The notes: a model not told the origin generated them from the letters alone. Shown: positions 11,083 to 23,876, counted from the first letter of the stretch. The stretch: DNA of 64,000 nucleotides from Culex pipiens pallens (GCF_016801865.2 NC_068939.1:132155116-132219115); one strand, 5' to 3'. A program made the numbers and translations.

Positions 11083-14000
11083 TTAAGAATTTAAGAATTT
11101 AAGAATTTAAGAATTTAAGAATTTAAGAATTTAAGAATTTAAGAATTTAAGAATTTAAGAATTTAAGAATTTAAGAATTTAAGAATTTAAGAATTTAAGA
11201 ATTTAAGAATTTAAGAATTTAAGAATTTAAGAATTTAAGAATTTAAGAATTTAAGAATTTAAGAATTTAAGAATTTAAGAATTTAAGAATTTAAGAATTT
11301 AAGAATTTAAGAATTTAAGAATTTAAGAATTTAAGAATTTAAGAATTTAAGAATTTAAGAATTTAAGAATTTAAGAATTTAAGAATTTAAGAATTTAAGA
11401 ATTTAAGAATTTAAGAATTTAAGAATTTAAGAATTTAAGAATTTAAGAATTTAAGAATTTAAGAATTTAAGAATTTAAGAATTTAAGAATTTAAGAATTT
11501 AAGAATTTAAGAATTTAAGAATTTAAGAATTTAAGAATTTAAGAATTTAAGAATTTAAGAATTTAAGAATTTAAGAATTTAAGAATTTAAGAATTTAAGA
11601 ATTTAAGAATTTAAGAATTTAAGAATTTAAGAATTTAAGAATTTAAGAATTTAAGAATTTAAGAATTTAAGAATTTAAGAATTTAAGAATTTAAGAATTT
11701 AAGAATTTAAGAATTTAAGAATTTAAGAATTTAAGAATTTAAGAATTTAAGAATTTAAGAATTTAAGAATTTAAGAATTTAAGAATTTAAGAATTTAAGA
11801 ATTTAAGAATTTAAGAATTTAAGAATTTAAGAATTTAAGAATTTAAGAATTTAAGAATTTAAGAATTTAAGAATTTAAGAATTTAAGAATTTAAGAATTT
11901 AAGAATTTAAGAATTTAAGAATTTAAGAATTTAAGAATTTAAGAATTTAAGAATTTAAGAATTTAAGAATTTAAGAATTTAAGAATTTAAGAATTTAAGA
12001 ATTTAAGAATTTAAGAATTTAAGAATTTAAGAATTTAAGAATTTAAGAATTTAAGAATTTAAGAATTTAAGAATTTAAGAATTTAAGAATTTAAGAATTT
12101 AAGAATTTAAGAATTTAAGAATTTAAGAATTTAAGAATTTAAGAATTTAAGAATTTAAGAATTTAAGAATTTAAGAATTTAAGAATTTAAGAATTTAAGA
12201 ATTTAAGAATTTAAGAATTTAAGAATTTAAGAATTTAAGAATTTAAGAATTTAAGAATTTAAGAATTTAAGAATTTAAGAATTTAAGAATTTAAGAATTT
12301 AAGAATTTAAGAATTTAAGAATTTAAGAATTTAAGAATTTAAGAATTTAAGAATTTAAGAATTTAAGAATTTAAGAATTTAAGAATTTAAGAATTTAAGA
12401 ATTTAAGAATTTAAGAATTTAAGAATTTAAGAATTTAAGAATTTAAGAATTTAAGAATTTAAGAATTTAAGAATTTAAGAATTTAAGAATTTAAGAATTT
12501 AAGAATTTAAGAATTTAAGAATTTAAGAATTTAAGAATTTAAGAATTTAAGAATTTAAGAATTTAAGAATTTAAGAATTTAAGAATTTAAGAATTTAAGA
12601 ATTTAAGAATTTAAGAATTTAAGAATTTAAGAATTTAAGAATTTAAGAATTTAAGAATTTAAGAATTTAAGAATTTAAGAATTTAAGAATTTAAGAATTT
12701 AAGAATTTAAGAATTTAAGAATTTAAGAATTTAAGAATTTAAGAATTTAAGAATTTAAGAATTTAAGAATTTAAGAATTTAAGAATTTAAGAATTTAAGA
12801 ATTTAAGAATTTAAGAATTTAAGAATTTAAGAATTTAAGAATTTAAGAATTTAAGAATTTAAGAATTTAAGAATTTAAGAATTTAAGAATTTAAGAATTT
12901 AAGAATTTAAGAATTTAAGAATTTAAGAATTTAAGAATTTAAGAATTTAAGAATTTAAGAATTTAAGAATTTAAGAATTTAAGAATTTAAGAATTTAAGA
13001 ATTTAAGAATTTAAGAATTTAAGAATTTAAGAATTTAAGAATTTAAGAATTTAAGAATTTAAGAATTTAAGAATTTAAGAATTTAAGAATTTAAGAATTT
13101 AAGAATTTAAGAATTTAAGAATTTAAGAATTTAAGAATTTAAGAATTTAAGAATTTAAGAATTTAAGAATTTAAGAATTTAAGAATTTAAGAATTTAAGA
13201 ATTTAAGAATTTAAGAATTTAAGAATTTAAGAATTTAAGAATTTAAGAATTTAAGAATTTAAGAATTTAAGAATTTAAGAATTTAAGAATTTAAGAATTT
13301 AAGAATTTAAGAATTTAAGAATTTAAGAATTTAAGAATTTAAGAATTTAAGAATTTAAGAATTTAAGAATTTAAGAATTTAAGAATTTAAGAATTTAAGA
13401 ATTTAAGAATTTAAGAATTTAAGAATTTAAGAATTTAAGAATTTAAGAATTTAAGAATTTAAGAATTTAAGAATTTAAGAATTTAAGAATTTAAGAATTT
13501 AAGAATTTAAGAATTTAAGAATTTAAGAATTTAAGAATTTAAGAATTTAAGAATTTAAGAATTTAAGAATTTAAGAATTTAAGAATTTAAGAATTTAAGA
13601 ATTTAAGAATTTAAGAATTTAAGAATTTAAGAATTTAAGAATTTAAGAATTTAAGAATTTAAGAATTTAAGAATTTAAGAATTTAAGAATTTAAGAATTT
13701 AAGAATTTAAGAATTTAAGAATTTAAGAATTTAAGAATTTAAGAATTTAAGAATTTAAGAATTTAAGAATTTAAGAATTTAAGAATTTAAGAATTTAAGA
13801 ATTTAAGAATTTAAGAATTTAAGAATTTAAGAATTTAAGAATTTAAGAATTTAAGAATTTAAGAATTTAAGAATTTAAGAATTTAAGAATTTAAGAATTT
13901 AAGAATTTAAGAATTTAAGAATTTAAGAATTTAAGAATTTAAGAATTTAAGAATTTAAGAATTTAAGAATTTAAGAATTTAAGAATTTAAGAATTTAAGA

Positions 14001-15371
14001 ATTTAAGAATTTAAGAATTTAAGAATTTAAGAATTTAAGAATTTAAGAATTTAAGAATTTAAGAATTTAAGAATTTAAGAATTTAAGAATTTAAGAATTT
14101 AAGAATTTAAGAATTTAAGAATTTAAGAATTTAAGAATTTAAGAATTTAAGAATTTAAGAATTTAAGAATTTAAGAATTTAAGAATTTAAGAATTTAAGA
14201 ATTTAAGAATTTAAGAATTTAAGAATTTAAGAATTTAAGAATTTAAGAATTTAAGAATTTAAGAATTTAAGAATTTAAGAATTTAAGAATTTAAGAATTT
14301 AAGAATTTAAGAATTTAAGAATTTAAGAATTTAAGAATTTAAGAATTTAAGAATTTAAGAATTTAAGAATTTAAGAATTTAAGAATTTAAGAATTTAAGA
14401 ATTTAAGAATTTAAGAATTTAAGAATTTAAGAATTTAAGAATTTAAGAATTTAAGAATTTAAGAATTTAAGAATTTAAGAATTTAAGAATTTAAGAATTT
14501 AAGAATTTAAGAATTTAAGAATTTAAGAATTTAAGAATTTAAGAATTTAAGAATTTAAGAATTTAAGAATTTAAGAATTTAAGAATTTAAGAATTTAAGA
14601 ATTTAAGAATTTAAGAATTTAAGAATTTAAGAATTTAAGAATTTAAGAATTTAAGAATTTAAGAATTTAAGAATTTAAGAATTTAAGAATTTAAGAATTT
14701 AAGAATTTAAGAATTTAAGAATTTAAGAATTTAAGAATTTAAGAATTTAAGAATTTAAGAATTTAAGAATTTAAGAATTTAAGAATTTAAGAATTTAAGA
14801 ATTTAAGAATTTAAGAATTTAAGAATTTAAGAATTTAAGAATTTAAGAATTTAAGAATTTAAGAATTTAAGAATTTAAGAATTTAAGAATTTAAGAATTT
14901 AAGAATTTAAGAATTTAAGAATTTAAGAATTTAAGAATTTAAGAATTTAAGAATTTAAGAATTTAAGAATTTAAGAATTTAAGAATTTAAGAATTTAAGA
15001 ATTTAAGAATTTAAGAATTTAAGAATTTAAGAATTTAAGAATTTAAGAATTTAAGAATTTAAGAATTTAAGAATTTAAGAATTTAAGAATTTAAGAATTT
15101 AAGAATTTAAGAATTTAAGAATTTAAGAATTTAAGAATTTAAGAATTTAAGAATTTAAGAATTTAAGAATTTAAGAATTTAAGAATTTAAGAATTTAAGA
15201 ATTTAAGAATTTAAGAATTTAAGAATTTAAGAATTTAAGAATTTAAGAATTTAAGAATTTAAGAATTTAAGAATTTAAGAATTTAAGAATTTAAGAATTT
15301 AAGAATTTAAGAATTTAAGAATTTAAGAATTTAAGAATTTAAGAATTTAAGAATTTAAGAATTTAAGAATT
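11083..15371 (+). repeat. (AAGAATTT)n satellite, about 536 copies
   Basis: An 8-bp unit repeats without a single visible substitution or length change for about 4.29 kb. At the right edge the repeat decays into variants (AATTCAAG, AAGCATTTC) up to about 15410; the left edge is abrupt. Since 8 is not a multiple of 3, every frame meets TAA on both strands, so the array cannot encode protein. It lies wholly inside the hAT-like element 10497-16016. The uniformity points to very recent expansion, to strong homogenisation, or to an assembly collapse or extension artefact. Confidence 0.97.
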
Positions 15372-15410
15372 CAAGAATTTAAGCATTTCAGAATTTTAGA
15401 ATTCAAGAAT

Positions 15411-15960
15411 AACCCAAAAGATACACAAACGGTTTTTAATAAAATCAAAAAAAGCATTATGACGATTTGATACGACAAAAAATTTGCAATTTTTTAAAAT
15501 GAAATCAAGAAAAAAATTACCTCAAATTACTCAAAAAATATCGAATTTATCAGCATTTTTTAAATGTAAAGCTGTCAACAAATGACCATTTTGAAAAGTG
15601 TTTCAGTTCATTTTCGCTAGATCCTGATCTACAATAGCAAATCGCAGAATGTTGCGTCTGAAAACTTGATGATTGTTTTGGCAAGAGTTTGCGTAAGTTT
15701 GCTCTTGTATACTAAGCTTGCTGGTTTTCCTACCTAGTTAGCATAAGAGAGCGCAGTAGTATAGATGAAACGTTGTCGATTTAGAAAACAACAAATGTTT
15801 TTGAACTGTTTTACAGATTCGCTTACAAGAATTCTATCCAATTCCAATTCAGTTTTAAATATTATTTTCAATTATTTCTGTATTTGTTTTGTAATATTTA
15901 AAATAAAAATATTTTTCTTCCAAAATTTCTGGGGGGGCACAATGTATGGGCTGCCCCCCC
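15411..15960. other. Right internal part of the hAT-like element
   Basis: AT-rich sequence follows the octamer array and contains no transposase-like frame. A 100-codon open frame starts at 15765 and runs past the element end; it has no recognised domain and is taken as chance. Confidence 0.5.
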
Positions 15961-16016
15961 TGCCCAATTTTAAGGGGGGCAAAAAATACCGTGCCCCCCC
16001 AGAGTCGGCGCCCCTG

Positions 16017-16275
16017 CACCCTATCCTACTAACAATCTTTCAGGTTCCTGGCGCTCGTGGGGTGTAAGCACAGAGTAAATCAGCTGCCCTAGTAGCAACC
16101 TGCGCTAACTAACATTCCCGTCCCTTAAAATCGAGATCTACAAACTGACATGGCGGGCGCCGTTGGTGACCAATGACTGTTACCTATTCGCAACTGATCT
16201 TGTTTTGGCAATCATGGTGTTTTATCTTTTCAGCGCATTCATACATGCTGTTGATAAGGGAAATACCACTTGATA
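16017..16275 (+). repeat. Interspersed repeat R, copy C (right part) with empty TA site
   Basis: The segment resumes repeat R after the hAT-like insertion and matches copy A at 4745-4888 and 6381-6415. At 16236-16250 it reads CATTCATACATGCTG with a single TA (16242-16243). This is the pre-insertion state of the foldback found in copy A. Confidence 0.75.
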
Positions 16276-16376
16276 GTCGAAGCCTATGATCAGTAGTGCT
16301 GAAAGGATATTACGGTTCTGTTCAGCAACGGAGAAGGACAACCATGGGTGGTCTCTCATGCTCATGCTCATGCTTT

Positions 16377-18670
16377 GGTTTTTGGTTTTTGGTTTTTGGT
16401 TTTTGGTTTTTGGTTTTTGGTTTTTGGTTTTTGGTTTTTGGTTTTTGGTTTTTGGTTTTTGGTTTTTGGTTTTTGGTTTTTGGTTTTTGGTTTTTGGTTT
16501 TTGGTTTTTGGTTTTTGGTTTTTGGTTTTTGGTTTTTGGTTTTTGGTTTTGGTTTTTGGTTTTTGGTTTTGGTTTTTGGTTTTTGGTTTTTGGTTTTTGG
16601 TTTTTGGTTTTTGGTTTTTGGTTTTTGGTTTTTGGTTTTTGGTTTTTGGTTTTTGGTTTTTGGTTTTTGGTTTTTGGTTTTTGGTTTTTGGTTTTTGGTT
16701 TTTGGTTTTTGGTTTTTGGTTTTTGGTTTTTGGTTTTTGGTTTTTGGTTTTTGGTTTTTGGTTTTTGGTTTTTGGTTTTTGGTTTTTGGTTTTTGGTTTT
16801 TGGTTTTTGGTTTTTGGTTTTTGGTTTTTGGTTTTTGGTTTTTGGTTTTTGGTTTTTGGTTTTTGGTTTTTGGTTTTTGGTTTTTGGTTTTTGGTTTTTG
16901 GTTTTTGGTTTTTGGTTTTTGGTTTTTGGTTTTTGGTTTTTGGTTTTTGGTTTTTGGTTTTTGGTTTTTGGTTTTTGGTTTTTGGTTTTTGGTTTTTGGT
17001 TTTTGGTTTTTGGTTTTTGGTTTTTGGTTTTTGGTTTTTGGTTTTTGGTTTTTGGTTTTTGGTTTTTGGTTTTTGGTTTTTGGTTTTTGGTTTTTGGTTT
17101 TTGGTTTTTGGTTTTTGGTTTTTGGTTTTTGGTTTTTGGTTTTTGGTTTTTGGTTTTTGGTTTTTGGTTTTTGGTTTTTGGTTTTTGGTTTTTGGTTTTT
17201 GGTTTTTGGTTTTTGGTTTTTGGTTTTTGGTTTTTGGTTTTTGGTTTTTGGTTTTTGGTTTTTGGTTTTTGGTTTTTGGTTTTTGGTTTTTGGTTTTTGG
17301 TTTTTGGTTTTTGGTTTTTGGTTTTTGGTTTTTGGTTTTTGGTTTTTGGTTTTTGGTTTTTGGTTTTTGGTTTTTGGTTTTTGGTTTTTGGTTTTTGGTT
17401 TTTGGTTTTTGGTTTTTGGTTTTTGGTTTTTGGTTTTTGGTTTTTGGTTTTTGGTTTTTGGTTTTTGGTTTTTGGTTTTTGGTTTTTGGTTTTTGGTTTT
17501 TGGTTTTTGGTTTTTGGTTTTTGGTTTTTGGTTTTTGGTTTTTGGTTTTTGGTTTTTGGTTTTTGGTTTTTGGTTTTTGGTTTTTGGTTTTTGGTTTTTG
17601 GTTTTTGGTTTTTGGTTTTTGGTTTTTGGTTTTTGGTTTTTGGTTTTTGGTTTTTGGTTTTTGGTTTTTGGTTTTTGGTTTTTGGTTTTTGGTTTTTGGT
17701 TTTTGGTTTTTGGTTTTTGGTTTTTGGTTTTTGGTTTTTGGTTTTTGGTTTTTGGTTTTTGGTTTTTGGTTTTTGGTTTTTGGTTTTTGGTTTTTGGTTT
17801 TTGGTTTTTGGTTTTTGGTTTTTGGTTTTTGGTTTTTGGTTTTTGGTTTTTGGTTTTTGGTTTTTGGTTTTTGGTTTTTGGTTTTTGGTTTTTGGTTTTT
17901 GGTTTTTGGTTTTTGGTTTTTGGTTTTTGGTTTTTGGTTTTTGGTTTTTGGTTTTTGGTTTTTGGTTTTTGGTTTTTGGTTTTTGGTTTTTGGTTTTTGG
18001 TTTTTGGTTTTTGGTTTTTGGTTTTTGGTTTTTGGTTTTTGGTTTTTGGTTTTTGGTTTTTGGTTTTTGGTTTTTGGTTTTTGGTTTTTGGTTTTTGGTT
18101 TTTGGTTTTTGGTTTTTGGTTTTTGGTTTTTGGTTTTTGGTTTTTGGTTTTTGGTTTTTGGTTTTTGGTTTTTGGTTTTTGGTTTTTGGTTTTTGGTTTT
18201 TGGTTTTTGGTTTTTGGTTTTTGGTTTTTGGTTTTTGGTTTTTGGTTTTTGGTTTTTGGTTTTTGGTTTTTGGTTTTTGGTTTTTGGTTTTTGGTTTTTG
18301 GTTTTTGGTTTTTGGTTTTTGGTTTTTGGTTTTTGGTTTTTGGTTTTTGGTTTTTGGTTTTTGGTTTTTGGTTTTTGGTTTTTGGTTTTTGGTTTTTGGT
18401 TTTTGGTTTTTGGTTTTTGGTTTTTGGTTTTTGGTTTTTGGTTTTTGGTTTTTGGTTTTTGGTTTTTGGTTTTTGGTTTTTGGTTTTTGGTTTTTGGTTT
18501 TTGGTTTTTGGTTTTTGGTTTTTGGTTTTTGGTTTTTGGTTTTTGGTTTTTGGTTTTTGGTTTTTGGTTTTTGGTTTTTGGTTTTTGGTTTTTGGTTTTT
18601 GGTTTTTGGTTTTTGGTTTTTGGTTTTTGGTTTTTGGTTTTTGGTTTTTGGTTTTTGGTTTTTGGTTTTT
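16377..18670 (+). repeat. (GGTTTTT)n heptamer array, about 328 copies
   Basis: About 2.29 kb of the 7-bp unit GGTTTTT, with only two visibly shortened units (GGTTTT, about 16543-16570). No frame contains a stop on either strand, so open frames of more than 840 codons appear in several frames (WFLVFGF-type and, reversed, KTKNQKP-type). They reflect composition, not genes. Paired G runs every 7 bp could form two-tier G-quadruplexes on this strand, which is inference. No transposon ends were seen around it. Confidence 0.97.
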
Positions 18671-18874
18671 GTTTTTGTTTTTGTTTTTGTTTTTGTTTTT
18701 GTTTTTGTTTTTGTTTTTGTTTTTGTTTTTGTTTTTGTTTTTGTTTTTGTTTTTGTTTTTGTTTTTGTTTTTGTTTTTGTTTTTGTTTTTGTTTTTGTTT
18801 TTGTTTTTGTTTTTGTTTTTGTTTTTGTTTTTGTTTTTGTTTTTGTTTTTATTTTGGTTTTTGTTTTTGTTTTT
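18671..18874 (+). repeat. (GTTTTT)n hexamer array, about 34 copies
   Basis: The heptamer array changes abruptly to a 6-bp unit that lacks one G. There is one irregular unit (ATTTTGG) at about 18850-18857. The junction suggests that one array arose from the other by a single-base change that then spread in one direction. Confidence 0.95.
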
Positions 18875-21800
18875 CAATTTAATTTTAACCATTTTTTCAC
18901 TACAACTTACACGTTTCCCAAAATTTCCTGCATTATTTTTGAAAACATGCACACTCACACACGTCTCTTTGGAAAGCCTCGGGTCGCGATGGCGAAAAAT
19001 TAGTGAGGATGTGAAAATTTATGGTCGTAAATCCTTTGTTTAAGAGTTCCGAACCGGCTTCTTCTTTGCAACCGCTCTTCCTGGTGCGAGTCCACGTGAC
19101 TATGGCGGTCTTATAGTAACCTCTCCCTCTCCATCCTTCCACAAAAACACACGCCCACGTGGGCACGAATTAACTTCGAGGTTAACCCCTCTTTTGCGAG
19201 CGCCAAATTTTATGGACTTTGAAGGGGGATGTCGTCCTGGGCACGTTTATGCTTAGTTTCATGGTGGCCCCATCCGCTGCTCTCATTAGAGACCCCCTGA
19301 AGGACGGCGGTCCTTGGTCCTAGCTAAAGTCATGTATGTGCGATTAAGTTTGTGTGTGTGAGCTGAGCACTCTTACAATTTATTGGCGAGAACCGCCGCA
19401 CATGACGAGCATTCTGGCGTGGTCCCCCTTAAGGTTGGTTCGTGGCGGTGTCGTGGAGGTCCTTTTACGACAAGTTGCGCGGAGTTAGTCCCCTCCCCAT
19501 CTCTCCAGCAAAAGCTATGCCTTGCGATGAGAAAGCGTTTATGTGTTAGGCTTATGGCGAAATGTGTTGTTAATGTTATCGTCCACATAAACTATATGTT
19601 ACGTTTCAGCTTTAGTATCATTGTTATGGTTACTGGCCGCGGAGGGAAGCTGGTAGTGATGCGCCGGAAGTGACTCCGGATGAAAGAAAGCCGGTGGTTG
19701 TGGTTCAAAGGATAGCATGGAATCATCATTTTGTAAAATTAAGACTTTTCATGGAATTCATAATTCAGGTGTTTTGTTTTTTTTTTATCATTTTTTATTA
19801 AACTATGGAACCAACCCGGATTGTGTTATATTTTGGAATTGAATATTTTGGAATTGAAAGTCTTAAATTTGTTCAAAGGATGTATGGACAGACGAATGTT
19901 TTCGCTTTTAAATTTTGTGGCAGAAATTATGTTTTCCTTTTTTATGTTCCTTCGGGATGGGGCTACGGGTAATTTTTTAAAAATTGGTTTTTTACTGGAT
20001 TTTAATCAATAAATTCATAACTTTTATTATAAAAAAATAAAAAAAAACATTTGTAAATAAAAACAATATCATTTTCAAACCCAACTATCTATGTACTAAT
20101 TAAGCATGACCTTTTTCAAATTTTCGCACGCCTGGGTGTGGCATTTGGTGGTTGTTCCAAAATAGCAAACAAGTTTCAAAATCAAGCAGTGGCATTTCGC
20201 GACCTAGCAACTACCACTAGGTACGGACTATTTTCGTGCAAGAAATTCACAAGAAAATTTGTAGTTTATTTATGTCTTGTAATTTGGCAAAGCAAACATC
20301 CTCGGTAGACTTCATTTTGATTATGTGTACACATTTCACAGTTGCCATACACTGATGCTGCTCGTGGTTAAGGATGGGCTCGTCAAGTGGTGGTGCTTTC
20401 GGAAGACTTGTGCTGGAATCGTAGCTCAGTGGTTTTTGGTTGTTTCTCGTGATGCGTCTTTTGCAAATGTTTTGACGTGGTTCAAACAAACCTTTGCAAA
20501 ATAAATGCTAACTTGAAAATTTAGAAAGGATTTAGAATTTTTTAAGTAATGATATTCTTTCAGAATTGAAATTTTCATGATTTTGAATTTTAAGTGTACA
20601 GAAAGAATAACATTTTCAAGTTGAATTGTCAGATTTCAACGGGTGTTCCCAACCACGAGATGTTTAAACAGGCACAATAATGCTGTCTGCCATCGCAACA
20701 ACATGAGCAAAAATGCCACGTTTTCCCCTGTATACTGGGTGGATCGAGGCTGGTTCCGGTGGACGGATGGGCGTTCGCTGATGCTATTCAAACGCGGTTT
20801 CTATTTACGTCATGTCATGTTACGTTAGCAAAACCAAACACCACATAAAACCCCTTTTTGAGAAGCGAACTGAAGCGGTTTATTTTGTGAGCGGTGAATG
20901 TGCTTTGCTAAATTTTGAATTTTGGTGAAATCACAACCCCTCTGTGCGTTGGAGGTGGTGGACGGGCCAGGTTGATGTGGTTGAGTGAGTGCATAAAATC
21001 AGCAGAATACTATTATACGGAACCTTTTTGCTCACATCAGTGTATCTAAGGTACATGAAATCTTTGACCATTCTTAACAAAAGTAAGGAAACAACTCGGA
21101 AGGTCCTTTTGTTTTGTTCTTATGCAAGAAAACATAAATAATGGTTTTAACATGTTTTGAAGGACATTGAAGATCTGCCATAACATCAAATAAAGTATTC
21201 ACTTGAAATAAATTTATAAGTTTTTTTTTAAACTGGAAGATGTGATTTTTTTTTATGAAAATAATATTTTGCTATCAAGCAACACTGTCCTGATTCTACG
21301 TAGTTTTGGTGGAATTTTAATGGTTTAATAATTTGGTTGAAAATGATTTTCAGAAACAAGAATTTAAAACCTTTAAAAAGAGTGATTAAGTTTGATAATC
21401 TGGCTTTACCGTTTTGAAACATAAGTTCTGAATTGGATTTGTCATTCGTTAGTTTGAACCCATTTTTAAATCTTAATTTTCCAAGGCTTTTTATAATACT
21501 TTTATTACAGTTTGTGTGACAATTGATCAAAAACTAACTGGCAATTTTGTTTAAAAATCAGGTGCCCCGATCACACCACTGCGTTTTCCAAATCAGCTCA
21601 TATTTTGGGTGAAAAATATTCAAGTGAGTTCCGTGTGCATAACGAAGGTGAGAAAACCAGTCCATTGAAATATAATACATAGAACTATTAATTTTATGGT
21701 TTTTCACATTACAAAATACAATTATTTTACTTTTATATTTTCGAACAGACTTTTAGGATCTAGCTTCGTCATTGACTTGGGTGTTATTTATTCGCTTAAA

Positions 21801-21910
21801 TTTCAGCCAAGTTTACACCTTCTACTGCCCAAACTCATTTTGAAAAAATAAATAAATAAAAAAATCACGACCCCCGGGGTCTTTTTTGGTCTCTATTGCA
21901 AGTTTCAGCT
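18875..21910. other. Unique sequence, no supported gene
   Basis: GC-richer from 18950 to 19700 and AT-rich afterwards. Open frames (for example 19383-19673 and minus 20247-20489) show no domains. No RNA gene, transposon end or tandem repeat was recognised in this 3-kb stretch. Confidence 0.4.
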
Positions 21911-21928
21911 AAACTAGGAGTCCAAAGG

Positions 21929-22766
21929 GGGGGGAAAAAAAAAATCGAAGTAAGCTATGATTTCGACCGGTTGGTTTGACTTTTCGCTCCGCGTTTTTTT
22001 TTTCGTCTTCTGAGGATTTTCGTCAAAATCTTATCGGCTAGTTTTGAATGAACTTGTGAGTGAAAGTGAAAAGGTGAACATTGTAAAGATATCCGGGTAT
22101 CGATTCCTTTTGTGGATTTAGAAAAAACCAGGAGCTGTTGCTGATCTGTTGCATGTCCGAGAAGACATCTCTTAGCTGAGTAAGAGCCTCAATCGCGCAG
22201 ATGCCGAGGATATCTTGCCTGATTTAATGTGGCCGTTGAAAAGTATAAGGATTTAGCAGCTGGCGATTATCTTTTGAAGATATGCAGATTCTTGGTGAGA
22301 TCTTTCCATTACTATTTGCTAGATGATCATATTCTCCTATATTATTATTAAATAAAATAAATAACCCTCCTACCCATTCCCCAATCCTCGGTTCCTCAAT
22401 CCCAATTTGCCCAATTCCACTTCTACCATAAAAATATAATATCTGCCAAATTTACACTAACACACCACACCTAACTGATTCGGAGCGTTTGGTACGGTAT
22501 GTCCACGCATTCACAGAATCTATAGAGGAGGAACTCTATAGATTCTGTGAAATGTGATCCGTTCACAGAATCCTCTCTGCGGTAAACACAACGCAGTAGG
22601 GCTGGCCGCTTTGATTTTTGTATTACATTTTCGGGTATTCTCGGATGTACTGCAATTATTAATATTGACAAGAAAAGTGCTTGGGGCGTAATCTAATCAC
22701 AAGACTTTCCAGCATGCTTTCATCGGACTGGCTGCGTTTGTGTTAGATTAGATAAGATTAGATTAG
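21929..22766 (+). mobile_element. Non-LTR-type retroposon (838 bp, 18-bp TSD)
   Basis: The 18-bp sequence AAACTAGGAGTCCAAAGG occurs at 21911-21928 and again at 22767-22784, and brackets this insertion. The right end is a tail of TTAGA/GATTA units (about 22741-22766). Some non-LTR retrotransposons carry such simple-sequence tails instead of poly(A). The left end starts with G- and A-runs. There is no reverse transcriptase frame, so this is an internally deleted or non-autonomous copy. It contains a perfect 18-bp hairpin (22510-22551) described separately. Confidence 0.85.
22510..22551. repeat. Perfect 18-bp stem, 6-nt loop hairpin
   Basis: TTCACAGAATCTATAGAG pairs perfectly with CTCTATAGATTCTGTGAA around the loop GAGGAA. 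A third partial copy, TTCACAGAATCCTCT, follows at about 22561. The structure lies in the 3-prime part of the retroposon at 21929-22766 and could be an RNA structure recognised during retrotransposition. It is short for a microRNA precursor. Confidence 0.9.
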
Positions 22767-22784
22767 AAACTAGGAGTCCAAAGG

Positions 22785-23181
22785 ATTGAATGGGAAGAGC
22801 ACCCACACCTATTTTAGTGAAGGAACCTTCCACTCCAGGGTTAGAACTTTGGATTGCCAGTCCAACCGCCACCAGCGATTCCACCGGAGCAGGCCTGGTT
22901 TGGTGTGTTGTTTATACTTACGTGGCCGATGTCAAAAAGTAAACAAAGAGATTATTCAGCTCACGCCAGTTGATGTTCACATTTGGTTCGAGCAGGATAG
23001 AATCTTTGTTGACACTTTGGCATTCGCCCAATTAAATTATTTGCTAAAATAGCTGTTCACTAGGGTGTCCAAAATATGGGACATTTTTTTCGAAACCTCG
23101 CTTCACATATTGTTTAATATTGTTCCTTGAGGTATTTTAGGACCCTGTACCAAAAACGAGCAAAATCGGTCAACATTTACA
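22785..23181. other. Flank between retroposon and S1
   Basis: No gene. From about 23058 (CTAGGGTGTCCAAAATATGG) the sequence has the look of another dispersed repeat, but no second copy or partner end was found here. Confidence 0.35.
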
Positions 23182-23876
23182 TATTCGACGCCGTCGTGCT
23201 TACTTGTCGTACGTCGCTTTTTGTCGTTCCGAGAAAAACGCGTTATAAACGCAATGTAAACAATAACAAACATGTTTAGTTGTAACCTCCTGGTTACACA
23301 GCGCCGGTTAGATCAAAGTGAGGAAGGAAATAACTAAAACGAATTTGCCCGCCTCTCCTCACAAACTGTAGATCGGGCGTAGGACCGGCTCTGCCTTTCT
23401 TGAAAAGGTCAAAAGAAAATTGAAAAATACTACCTACGTGATGACGTGGCCCAATCGCGATCAGCCACGATCGATTATCGGCTTTTCCTCTTTGCGCTTT
23501 CCGCGATCGTCCGAGACTTTGGGGGCTCGAGGCAAGAACGATTGTCTGATCTAGCCCATTAGCATTCGAACCGCGCTTTGAGTCGAATCAAAAGTTAAAG
23601 AACACGAAGTTTACGCCAAACCACGTCTTAGACGCTAGAAGGGTGAAAAGATCATCGAGTGTAGCGAGTTGAACTCGATCAGTAGTAGGTATAATTCTGT
23701 TGTACTTAGTGCAAAATTGTAATACGTTGTGAATTACTAGGGCGAACAGCGCCGAGAGGCACGATAAGAACAACGAAAGTGAGAACCGCACATTTTGTGT
23801 AAGAATATCTGCTGATACAAAGGTATAGTGCGTTAGACACGGGTAGGGCCCTTTTCCTCATGGTTGTCGTGTTTCT

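Larger units (their letters stand above)
10497..16016. mobile_element. hAT-like element inflated by an internal octamer satellite (5520 bp)
   Basis: The left end is CAGAGGCGCCGACC and the right end, inverted, is CAGGGGCGCCGACT. Both are followed within 30 bp by a G7 run and CACGG. The octamer CACCCTAT is duplicated exactly on both sides (10489-10496 and 16017-16024). The 8-bp duplication and CAGRGGCGCC ends fit the hAT superfamily. There is no transposase frame. The right subterminal region holds further C7/G7 inverted motifs (about 15930-16000). Without the internal AAGAATTT array (11083-15371) the element would be about 1.2 kb, a usual size for a non-autonomous hAT. It inserted into repeat R copy C. 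Confidence 0.9.

Noticed and set aside
11083..18874. Telomeric repeats
   Set aside because: AAGAATTT and GGTTTTT are not the insect TTAGG telomere repeat, flies and mosquitoes lack it, and unique DNA lies on both sides.
16286..19043. Open frames of 905, 915, 878 and 844 codons
   Set aside because: They are created by the stop-free GGTTTTT and GTTTTT arrays in several frames of both strands.
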